From: Oasisia sp. SBJ-2009
Lineage: Eukaryota > Annelida > Polychaeta > Sabellida > Siboglinidae
Assembly: GCA_964017155.1 (NCBI GenBank)
Contig: OZ024857.1
Coordinates: 32,283,542 to 32,347,541 of the forward strand
Reading direction: 5' to 3'
DNA length: 64,000 nucleotides
Of the stretch, positions 44,191 to 53,163 are shown piece by piece. The position numbers and the translations under genes are program-made. Below the pieces are notes generated by a model. It searched no databases. It was not told the DNA's origin and worked only from the letters and a program-made list of their open reading frames with translations. The first letter of the stretch is position 1. Every line of letters begins with the position of its first letter.

Positions 44191-44581
44191 GTGGGGAGGT
44201 TGTATGAAGTGGGGAAGTTGTGTGGGGTGCGGAGGTTAGGTGGAGTGCGGAGGTTGCATGGAGTGCGGAAGTTGGGTGGAGTGCGGAAGTTGGGTGGAGT
44301 GCGGAGGTTGGGTGAAGTGGGGAGGTTGGGTGGATTGGGGAGGTTGGGTGGAGGGCGGAGGTTGGGTGGAGTGGGGAGGTTGGGTGAAATGGGGAGGTTG
44401 GGTGGATTTGGGAGGATGGGTTGAAGTGGGGATGTTGGGTGGAGTAGGGTGGTTGGGTGGAGTGCTTAGGTTGGGAGGAGTGGGGAGATTGGGTAGAGTT
44501 GGGAGGTTGGATGGAGTGGTGAGGTTCGGTGGAGTGGGGGGTTGGGTGGAGTGCTGAAGTTGGGTGGAGTGGGGAGTTTGA
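44191..44581 (+). repeat. Last family A segment
   Basis: The segment opens with GGTTGTATGAAG/GTTGTGTGGGG and follows the 24,937-25,300 pattern (also 31,190 and 37,209) through the GCTTAGG, GGTAGAGTTGG, GTGGTGAGG and 17-bp GTGGGGGG monomers to GTGCTGAAG. Nothing but monomers is present. Confidence 0.75.
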
Positions 44582-45096
44582 GTGGAGTGGGGAGGTTGGG
44601 TGATTTGGGGAGGTTGGGTGGAGTGGGGAGGTTGGGTTGAGTGGGGAGGTTGGGTGAAGTGGGGAGGTTGTGTGAAGTGGGGACGTTGGGTTGAGTGGGG
44701 AGGTTGTATGAAGTGGGGAAGTTGTGTGGAGTGCGGAGGTTGGGTGGAGTGCGGAGGTTGCATGGAGTGCGGAAGTTGGGTGGAGTGCGGAAGTTGGGTG
44801 GAGGGCGGAAGTTGGGTGGAGTGGGGAGGATGGGTGGAGTGGTGTGGTTGGGTGGAGTGCGTAGGTTGGGAGGAGTGGGGAGGTTGGGTGGAGTTGGGAG
44901 GTTGGATGACGTGGGGGGTTCGGTGGAGTGGGGAGGTTGGGTGGAGTGAGGAGGTTGGGTGAAGTTGGGAGGTTGGGTGAAGTGGGGAGGTTGGGTGGAG
45001 AGGGGAGTTTGGGCGGGGTGGGGAGGTTGGGTGGAGTGGGGAGGTTGGGTGGAGTGGGGAGGTTGGGTGAAGTTGGGAGGTTGGGTGCAGTGGGGA
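44582..45096 (+). repeat. Transition zone between families A and B
   Basis: This stretch resembles about 4,358-4,770 of the B-like island in its monomer order (GATTTGGGG, GGACGTTGGG, GTATGAAG, GCATGG, GGAGGGCGG, GGTGTGG, GATGACGTGG, GGAGAGGGG, GGGCGGGG). It therefore links the island near the left of the window with the A/B boundary. No family A marker such as GATATGGGG is found to its right. Confidence 0.65.
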
Positions 45097-45312
45097 GGTT
45101 GCGTGGAGTGGGAAGGTTGGGTGCTCTGAGGATGTTGGGTGAAGTGGGGAGGTTGGGTGGAGTGAGGAGGTTGGGTAGAGTGGGGAGGTTCGGTGAAATG
45201 GGGAAGTTGGGTGGAGTGGGGAGGTTGGGTGGAGGGCGGAGGTTCGGTGAAGTGGGGAGGTTGGGTGGAGTGGGGAGGGTGGTTGAAGTGGGGAGGTTGG
45301 GTGAAGTGGGGA
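45097..45312 (+). repeat. 216-bp direct duplication, copy 1 (12 monomers)
   Basis: Twelve monomers from GGTTGCGTGGAGTGGGAA onward repeat immediately at 45,313 with offset 216 bp. Order: GTGCTCTGAGGA, GTTGGGTGAAG, GTGAGG, GGTAGAG, GAAATGGGGAAG, GGAGGGCGG, TTCGGTGAAG. The combination GGAGGGCGG followed by TTCGGTGAAG is found only here and in the next copy. Confidence 0.8.
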
Positions 45313-45528
45313 GGTTGCGTGGAGTGGGGAGGTTGGGTGCTATGGGGATGTTGGGTGAAGTGGGGAGGTTGGGTGGACTGAGGAGGTTGGGTAGAGTGGG
45401 GAGGTTGGGTGAAATGGGGAAGTTGGGTGGAGTGGGGAGGTTGGGTGGAGGGCGGAGGTTCGGTGAAGTGGGGAGGTTGGGTGGAGTGGGGAGGTTGGGT
45501 GGAGTGAGGAAGTTGTGTGGAGTGCGGA
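45313..45528 (+). repeat. 216-bp direct duplication, copy 2
   Basis: This copy differs from the first at a handful of positions (GTGCTATGGGG for GTGCTCTGAGG, GGTGGACTGAGG for GGTGGAGTGAGG, GGTTGGGTGAAATG for GGTTCGGTGAAATG). About ten of the twelve monomers are retained before it merges into the CpG cassette near 45,505. Confidence 0.75.
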
Positions 45529-45775
45529 GGTTGGGTGGAGTGCGGAGGTTGGATGTAGTGCGGAAGTTGGGTGGAGTGCGGAATTTGGGTGGAGTGCGGA
45601 GGTTGGGTGGAGTGCGGAAGTTGGTTCGAGTGCGGAGGTTGGGTGGCGTGCGGAGGTTGGTTGGAATGCGGAGGTTTGGTGTAGTGGGGAGGTTGGGTGG
45701 AGTTGGGAGGTTGGGTGAAGTGTGGAGGTTGGTTTGAGTGCGAACTTTGGGTGGAGTGCGGAGGTTGGGTGAAGT
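45500..45775 (+). repeat. CpG-rich monomer cassette 7 at the A/B boundary
   Basis: This is a run of about thirteen mostly GTGCGG monomers, including GGATGTAGTGCGG, GGTTCGAGTGCGG and GGTGGCGTGCGG. The last stands where family A cassettes have GGTGGCGCGCG. It ends with GGTTTGGTGTAG, GGAGTTGGGA, GGTTTGAGTGCGAACTTT. The terminal part recurs at about 62,878-62,990. Confidence 0.75.
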
Positions 45776-46679
45776 GGGGAGGTTGGATGGAGTGGGGAGG
45801 TTAGGTGGAGGGCGGAGGTTCGGTGGAGTGGGGAGTGTGGGTGGCGTGGGGAGGTTGGGTGGAGGGGGGAGGTTGGGTGAAGTGGGGAGGTTGGGTGGAG
45901 AGGGGAGGTTGGGTGGAGTGGGGAGGTTGGGAAGAGTGGGGAGGTTGGGTGCTCTGGGGAGGTTGAGTGATGTGAGGAGGTTGGGTGGAGTGAGGAGGTT
46001 GCGTGGAGTGGGGAGTTTGAGTGGAGTGGGGAGGTTGGGTGATTTGGGGAGGTTGGGTGAAGTGGGGAGGTTGGGTTGAGTGGGGAGGTTGTATGAAGTG
46101 GGGAAGTTGTGTGGAGTGCGGAGGTTGGGTTGAGTGCGGAGGTTGCATGGAGTGCGGAAGTTGGGTGGAGTGCGGAAGTTGGGTGGAGTGCGGAGGTTGG
46201 ATGAAGTGGGGAGGTTGGGTGGAGTGGGGAGGTTGGGTAATTTGGGGAGGTTGGGTGGAGTGGGGAGGTTGGGTGATGTGGGGAGGTTGGGTGAAGTGGG
46301 GAGGTTGGGTGAAGTGGGGAGGTTGGGTGGAGTGGGGAGGTTGGGTGGAGGGCGGAGGTTGGGTGGAGTGGGGAGGTTGGGTAATTTGGGGAGGTTGGGT
46401 GGAGTGGGGAGGTTGGGTGATGTGGGGAGGTTGGGTGAAGTGGGGAGGTTGGGTGAAGTGGGGAGGTTGGGTGAAGTGGGGAGGTTGGGTGGATTTGGGA
46501 GGATGGGTTGAAGTGGGGATGTTGGGTGGAGTAGGGTGGTTGGGTGGAGTGCGTAGGTTGGGAGGAGTGGGGAGGTTGGGTGGAGTGGGGAGGTTGGGAA
46601 GAGTGGGGAGGTTGGGTGCTCTGGGGAGGTTGGGTGAAGTGGGGAGGTTGGGTGGAGTGAGGAGGTTGCGTGGAGTGGG
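45655..46679 (+). repeat. Family B, opening segment
   Basis: From here the array shows family B markers: GGTTGGGAAGAG followed by GTGCTCT near 45,930-45,960, GAGTGATGTGAGG, GGTTGCGTGG, and GGTAATTTGGGG (first at about 46,236). Positions 45,655-46,320 recur at about 62,878-63,560 (offset 17,222 then 17,240 bp, one extra monomer). A local duplication of the GGTAATTT-to-GATGTGGGG run lies at about 46,216-46,470. Confidence 0.8.
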
Positions 46680-47216
46680 GAGTTTGAGTGGAGTGGGGAG
46701 GTTGGGTGATTTGGGGAGGTTGGGTGGAGTGCGGAGGTTGGGTGGAGTGCGGAGGTTGCACGGAGTGCGGAAGTTGGGTGGAGTGCGGAAGTTGGGTGGA
46801 GTGGGGAGGTTGGGTGAAGTAGGGAGGTTGGGTGAAGTGGGGAGGTTGGGTGGGGTGGGGAGTGTGGGTGGCGTGGGGAGGTTGGGTGGAGTGGGGAGGT
46901 TGGGTGAAGTGGGGAGGTTGGGTGGAGAGGGGAGGTTGGGTGGAGTGGGGAGGTTGGGTGGAGTGGGGAGGTTGGGTGGAGTGGGGAGGTTGGGTAATTT
47001 GGGGAGGTTGGGTGGAGTGGGGAGGTTGGGTGATGTGGGGAGGTTGGGTGAAGTGGGGAGGTTGGGTGAAGTGGGGAGGTTGGGTGGAGTGGGGAGGTTG
47101 GGTGGAGGGCGGAGGTTGGGTGGAGTGGGGAGGATGGGTTGAAGTGGGGAGGTTGGGTGGAGTGGTGTGGTTGGGTGAAGTGGGGAGGTAGGGTGGATTT
47201 GGGAGGATAGGTTGAA

Positions 47217-49288
47217 GTGGGGATGTTGGGTGGAGTAGGGTGGTTCGGTGGAGTGCGTAGGTTGGGAGGAGTGGGGAGGTTGGGTGGAGTGGGGAGGTTG
47301 GGAAGAGTGGGGAGGTTGGGTGCTCTGGGGAGGTTGGGTGAAGTGGGGAGGTTGGGTGGAGTGAGGAGGTTGCGTGGAGTGGGGAGTTTGAGTGGAGTGG
47401 GGAGGTTGGGTGATTTGGGGAGTTTGGGTGAAGTGAGGAAGTTGTGTGGAGTGCGGAGGTTGGGTGGAGTGGGGAGGTTGGTTGAAGTAGGGAGGTTGGG
47501 TGAAGTGGGGAGGTAGGGTGCGGTGGGGAGGTTGGGTGGAGTGGGGAGTTTGGGTGATGTGGGGAGGTTGGGTGAAGTGGGGAGGTTGGGTGGAGTGGGG
47601 AGGTTGTGTGAAGTGGGGAGGTTGGGTGGAGAGGGGAGGTTGGGTGGAGTGGGGAGGTTGGGTGGAGTGGGGAGTTTGGGTGCTCTGGGGAGGTTGGGTG
47701 AAGTGGGGAGTTTGGGTGGAGTGAGGAGGTTGGGTGGAGTGGGGAGTTTGAGTGGAGTGGGGAGGTTGGGTGATTTGGGGAGTTTGGGTGAAGTGGGGAA
47801 GTTGTGTGGAGTGCGGAGGTTGGGTGGAGTGCGGAGGTTGCATGGAGTGCGGAAGTTGGGTCGAGTGCGGAAGTTGGGTGGAGTGCGGACGTTGGGTGAA
47901 GTGGGGAGGTTGGGTGGAGTGGGGAGGTTGGGTGGAGGGCGGAAGTTGGGTGGAGTGCGGAGGTTGGATGAAGTGGGAAGGTTGGGTGGAGTGGGGAGGT
48001 TGGGTAATTTGGGGAGGTTGGGTGGAGTGGGGAGGTTGGGTGATGTGGGGAGGTTGGGTGAAGTGGGGAGGTTGGGTGAAGTGGGGAGGTTGGGTTGAGT
48101 GGGGAGGTTGTATGAAGTGGGGAAGTTGTGTGGAGTGCGTAGGTTGGGTGGAGTGCGGAGGTTGCACGGAGTGCGGAAGTTGGGTGGAGTGCGGAAGTTG
48201 GGTGGAGTGGGGAGGTTGGGTGAAGTAGGGAGGTTGGGTGAAGTGGGGAGGTTGGGTGCGGTGGGGAGGTTGGGTGGAGTGGGGAGTTTGGGTGATGTGG
48301 GGAGGTTGGGTGAAGTGGGGAGGTTGGGTGGAGTGGGGAGGTTGGGTGAAGTGGGGAGGTTGGGTGGAGAGGGGAGGTTGGGTGGAGTGGGGAGGTTGGG
48401 TGGAGTGGGGAGTTTGGGTGCTCTGGGGAGGTTGGGTGAAGTGGGGAGTTTGGGTGGAGTGAGGAGGTTGGGTGGAGTGGGGAGTTTGAGTGGAGTGGGG
48501 AGGTTGGGTGATTTGGGGAGGTTGGGTGGAGTGCGGAGGTTGGGTGGAGTGCGGAGGTTGCACGGAGTGCGGAAGTTGGGTGGAGTGCGGAAGTTGGGTG
48601 GAGTGGGGAGGTTGGGTGAAGTAGGGAGGTTGGGTGAAGTGGGGAGGTTGGGTGGGGTGGGGAGTGTGGGTGGCGTGGGGAGGTTGGGTGGAGTGGGGAG
48701 GTTGGGTGAAGTGGGGAGGTTGGGTGGAGAGGGGAGGTTGGGTGGAGTGGGGAGGTTGGGAAGAGTGGGGAGGTTCGGTGCTCTGGGGAGGTTGAGTGAT
48801 GTGAGGAGGTTGGGTGGAGTGAGGAGGTTGCGTGGGGTGGGGAGTTTGAGTGGAGTGGGGAGGTTGGGTGATTTGGGGAGGTTGGGTGAAGTGGGGAGGT
48901 TGGGTTGAGTGGGGCGGTTGTATGAAGTGGGGAAGTTGTGTGGAGTGCGGAGGTTGGGTGGAGTGCGGAGGTTGCATGGAGTGCGGAAGTTGGGTGGAGT
49001 GCGGAAGTTGGGTGGAGTGCGGAGGTTGGATGAAGTGGGGAGGTTGGGTGGAGTGGGGAGGTTGGGTAATTTGGGGAGGTTGGGTGGAGTGGGGAGGTTG
49101 GGTGATGTGGGGAGGTTGGGTGAAGTGGGGAGGTTGGGTGAAGTGGGGAGGTTGGGTGGAGTGGGGAGGTTGGGTGGAGGGCGGAGGTTGGGTGGAGTGG
49201 GGAGGATGGGTTGAAGTGGAGAGGTTGGGTGGAGTGGTGTGGTTGGGTGAAGTGGGGAGGTTGGGTGGATTTGGGAGGATAGGTTGAA
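47217..49288 (+). repeat. Family B ~2.07-kb subunit U1
   Basis: The subunit is 2,072 bp (115 x 18 + 2). Internal order: anchor, GGTTCGGTGG, GCGTAGG, GGGAAGAG, GTGCTCT, GTTGCGTGG, GTGAGGAAG, GGTAGGGTGCGG, GATGTGGGG, GGAGAGGGG, a second GTGCTCT, GCATGG, GTCGAGTGCGG, GCGGACG, GGAGGGCGG, GGTAATTT, GTATGAAG, GCACGG, GTGCGGTGG, a third GTGCTCT, GCACGG, GGTGGCGTGG, GAGTGATGTGAGG, GTATGAAG, GCATGG, GGTAATTT. This is the best reference copy for family B. Confidence 0.8.
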
Positions 49289-50910
49289 GTGGGGATGTTG
49301 GGTGGAGTAGGGTGGTTGGGTGGAGTGCGTAGGTTGGGAGGAGTGGGGAGGTTGGGTGGAGTGGGGAGGTTGGGAAGAGTGGGGAGGTTGGGTGCTCTGG
49401 GGAGGTTGGGTGAAGTGGGGAGGTTGGGTGGAGTGAGGAGGTTGCGTGGAGTGGGGAGTTTGAGTGGAGTGGGGAGGTTGGGTGATTTGGGGAGTTTGGG
49501 TGAAGTGAGGAAGTTGTGTGGAGTGCGGAGGTTGGGTGGAGTGGGGAGGTTGGGTGAAGTAGGGAGGTTGGGTGAAGTGGGGAGGTAGGGTGCGGTGGGG
49601 AGGTTGGGTGGAGTGGGGCGTTTGGGTGATGTGGGGAGGTTGGGTGAAGTCGGGAGGTTGGGTGGAGTGGGGAGGTTGTGTGAAGTGGGGAGGATGGGTG
49701 GAGAGGGGAGGTTGGGTGGAGTGGGGAGGTTGGGTGGAGTGGGGAGTTTGGGTGCTCTGGGGAGGTTGGGTGAAGTGGGGAGTTTGGGTGGAGTGAGGAG
49801 GTTGGGTGGAGTGGGGAGTTTGAGTGGAGTGGGGAGGTTGGGTGATTTGGGGAGTTTGGGTGAAGTGGGGAAGTTGTGTGGAGTGCGGAGGTTGGGTGGA
49901 GTGCGGAGGTTGCATGGAGTGCGGACGTTGGGTCGAGTGCGGAAGTTGGGTGGAGTGCGGACGTTGGGTGAAGTGGGGAGGTTGGGTGGAGTGGGGAGGT
50001 TGGGTGGAGGGCGGAAGTTGGGTGGAGTGCGGAGATTGGATGAAGTGGGAAGGTTGGGTGGAGTGGGGAGGTTGGGTAATTTGGGGAGGTTGGGTGGAGT
50101 GGGGAGGTTGGGTGATGTGGGGAGGTTGGGTGAAGTGGGGAGGTTGGGTGAAGTGGGGAGGTTGGGTTGAGTGGGGAGGTTGTATGAAGTGGGGAAGTTG
50201 TGTGGAGTGCGTAGGTTGGGAGGAGTGCGGAGGTTGCACGGAGTGCGGAAGTTGGGTGGAGTGCGGAAGTTGGGTGGAGTGGGGAGGTTGGGTGAAGTAG
50301 GGAGGTTGGGTGAAGTGGGGAGGTTGGGTGCGGTGGGGAGGTTGGGTGGAGTGGGGAGTTTGGGTGATGTGGGGAGGTTGGGTGAAGTGGGGAGGTTGGG
50401 TGGAGTGGGGAGGTTGGGTGAAGTGGGGAGGTTGGGTGGAGAGGGGAGGTTGGGTGGAGTGGGGAGGTTGGGTGGAGTGGGGAGTTTGGGTGCTCTGGGG
50501 AGGTTGGGTGAAGTGGGGAGTTTGGGTGGAGTGAGGAGGTTGGGTGGAGTGGGGAGTTTGAGTGGAGTGGGGAGGTTGGGTGATTTGGGGAGGTTGGGTG
50601 GAGTGCGGAGGTTGGGTGGAGTGCGGAGGTTGCACGGAGTGCGGAAGTTGGGTGGAGTGCGGAAGTTGGGTGGAGTGGGGAGGTTGGGTGGAGTGGGGAG
50701 GTTGGGTAATTTGGGGAGGTTGGGTGGAGTGGGGAGGTTGGGTGATGTGGGGAGGTTGGGTGAAGTGGGGAGGTTGGGTGGAGTGGGGAGGTTGGGTGGA
50801 GGGCGGAGGTTGGGTGGAGTGGGGAGGATGGGTTGAAGTGGAGAGGTTGGGTGGAGTGGTGTGGTTGGGTGAAGTGGGGAGGTTGGGTGGATTTGGGAGG
50901 ATAGGTTGAA
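49289..50910 (+). repeat. Family B subunit U2 (short, 1,622 bp)
   Basis: U2 follows U1 at +2,072 bp but lacks the block between the second GCACGG monomers and the GGTAATTT run, so it is 450 bp (25 monomers) shorter. Private changes include GGGGCGTTTGGG, GAAGTCGGGAGG and GTGCGGACG twice; these are shared with U3 and U5. Confidence 0.75.
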
Positions 50911-53163
50911 GTGGGGATGTTGGGTGGAGTAGGGTGGTTGGGTGGAGTGCGTAGGTTGGGAGGAGTGGGGAGGTTGGGTGCTCTGGGGAGGTTGGGTGAA
51001 GTGGGGAGGTTGGGTGGAGTGAGGAGGTTGCGTGGAGTGGGGAGTTTGAGTGGAGTGGGGAGGTTGGGTGATTTGGGGAGTTTGGGTGAAGTGAGGAAGT
51101 TGTGTGGAGTGCGGAGGTTGGGTGGAGTGGGGAGGTTGGGTGAAGTAGGGAGGTTGGGTGAAGTGGGGAGGTAGGGTGCGGTGGGGAGGTTGGGTGGAGT
51201 GGGGCGTTTGGGTGATGTGGGGAGGTTGGGTGAAGTCGGGAGGTTGGGTGGAGTGGGGAGGTTGTGTGAAGTGGGGAGGTTGGGTGGAGAGGGGAGGTTG
51301 GGTGGAGTGGGGAGGTTGGGTGGAGTGGGGAGTTTGGGTGCTCTGGGGAGGTTGGGTGAAGTGGGGAGTTTGGGTGGAGTGAGGAGGTTGGGTGGAGTGG
51401 GGAGTTTGAGTGGAGTGGGGAGGTTGGGTGATTTGGGGAGTTTGGGTGAAGTGGGGAAGTTGTGTGGAGTGCGGAGGTTGGGTGGAGTGCGGAGGTTGCA
51501 TGGAGTGCGGACGTTGGGTCGAGTGCGGAAGTTGGGTGGAGTGCGGACGTTGGGTGAAGTGGGGAGGTTGGGTGGAGTGGGGAGGTTGGGTGGAGGGCGG
51601 AAGTTGGGTGGAGTGCGGAGATTGGATGAAGTGGGAAGGTTGGGTGGAGTGGGGAGGTTGGGTAATTTGGGGAGGTTGGGTGGAGTGGGGAGGTTGGGTG
51701 ATGTGGGGAGGTTGGGTGAAGTGGGGAGGTTGGGTGAAGTGGGGAGGTTGGGTTGAGTGGGGAGGTTGTATGAAGTGGGGAAGTTGTGTGGAGTGCGTAG
51801 GTTGGGTGGAGTGCGGAGGTTGCACGGAGTGCGGAAGTTGGGTGGAGTGCGGAAGTTGGGTGGAGTGGGGAGGTTGGGTGAAGTAGGGAGGTTGGGTGAA
51901 GTGGGGAGGTTGGGTGCGGTGGGGAGGTTAGGTGGAGTGGGGAGTTTGGGTGATGTGGGGAGGTTGGGTGAAGTGGGGAGGTTGGGTGGAGTGGGGAGGT
52001 TGGGTGGAGTGGGGAGGTTGGGTGGAGAGGGGAGGTTGGGTGGAGTGGGGAGGTTGGGTGGAGTGGGGAGTTTGGGTGCTCTGGGGAGGTTGGGTGAAGT
52101 GGGGAGTTTGGGTGGAGTGAGGAGGTTGGGTGGAGTGGGGAGTTTGAGTGGAGTGGGGAGGTTGGGTGATTTGGGGAGGTTGGGTGGAGTGCGGAGATTG
52201 GGTGGAGTGCGGAGGTTGCACGGAGTGCGGAAGTTGGGTGGAGTGCGGAAGTTGGGTGGAGTGGGGAGGTTGGGTGAAGTAGGGAGGTTGGGTGAAGTGG
52301 GGAGGTTGGGTGGGGTGGGGAGGTTGGGTGGAGTGGGGAGGTTGGGTGAAGTGGGGAGGTTGGGTGGAGTGGGGAGGTTGGGTGGAGTGGGGAGTTTGGG
52401 TGATGTGGGGAGGTTGGGTGAAGTGGGGAGGTTGGGTGGAGTGGGGAGGTTGGGTGAAGTGGGGAGGTTGGGTGCGGTGGGGAGGTTGGGTGGAGTGGGG
52501 AGGTTGGGTGAAGTGGGGAGGTTGGGTGGAGAGGGGAGGTTGGGTGGAGTGGGGAGGTTGGGTGGAGTGGGGAGTTTGGGTGCTCTGGGGAGGTTGGGTG
52601 AAGTGGGGAGTTTAGGTGGAGTTGCGGAGGTTGGGTGGAGTGGGGAGTTTGAGTGGAGTGGGGAGGTTGGGTGATTTGGGGAGGTTGGGTGGAGTGCGGA
52701 GGTTGGGTGGAGTGCGGAGGTTGCACGGAGTGCGGAAGTTGGGTGGAGTGCGGAAGTTGGGTGGAGTGGGGAGGTTGGGTGAAGTAGGGAGGTTGGGTGA
52801 AGTGGGGAGGTTGGGTGGGGTGGGGAGTGTGGGTGGCGTGGGGAGGTTGGGTGGAGTGGGGAGGTTGGGTGAAGTGGGGAGGTTGGGTGGAGAGGGGAGG
52901 TTGGGTGGAGTGGGGAGGTTGGGTGGAGTGGGGAGGTTGGGTAATTTGGGGAGGTTGGGTGGAGTGGGGAGGTTGGGTGATGTGGGGAGGTTGGGTGAAG
53001 TGGGGAGGTTGGGTGAAGTGGGGAGGTTGGGTGGAGTGGGGAGGTTGGGTGGAGGGCGGAGGTTGGGTGGAGTGGGGAGGATGGGTTGAAGTGGGGAGGT
53101 TGGGTGGAGTGGTGTGGTTGGGTGAAGTGGGGAGGTTGGGTGGATTTGGGAGGATAGGTTGAA
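50911..53163 (+). repeat. Family B subunit U3 (2,253 bp)
   Basis: U3 resembles U2 (+1,622 then +1,586 bp; the 36-bp step is loss of the GGGAAGAG pair near 50,975). It then has a local expansion of GTGCGGTGG and GATGTGGGG monomers at about 52,260-52,620. A GTTTAGGTGGAGTTGCGG scar near 52,610 marks the junction with the next ~5.9-kb unit, which starts at about 52,645 inside this subunit. Confidence 0.75.

Larger units (their letters stand above)
46680..52644 (+). repeat. Family B ~5.9-kb higher-order unit, copy 1
   Basis: The first 4.0 kb (46,680-50,680) match 52,645-56,620 at offsets of 5,965, 5,947 and 5,944 bp. The steps are one monomer and one 3-bp deletion near 54,228. The unit contains three ~2-kb subunits that start at the GGATGTTGGGTGGAGTAGGG anchor at 47,217, 49,289 and 50,911. 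The last part (about 50,680-52,644) is not conserved in the next copy. Confidence 0.8.
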
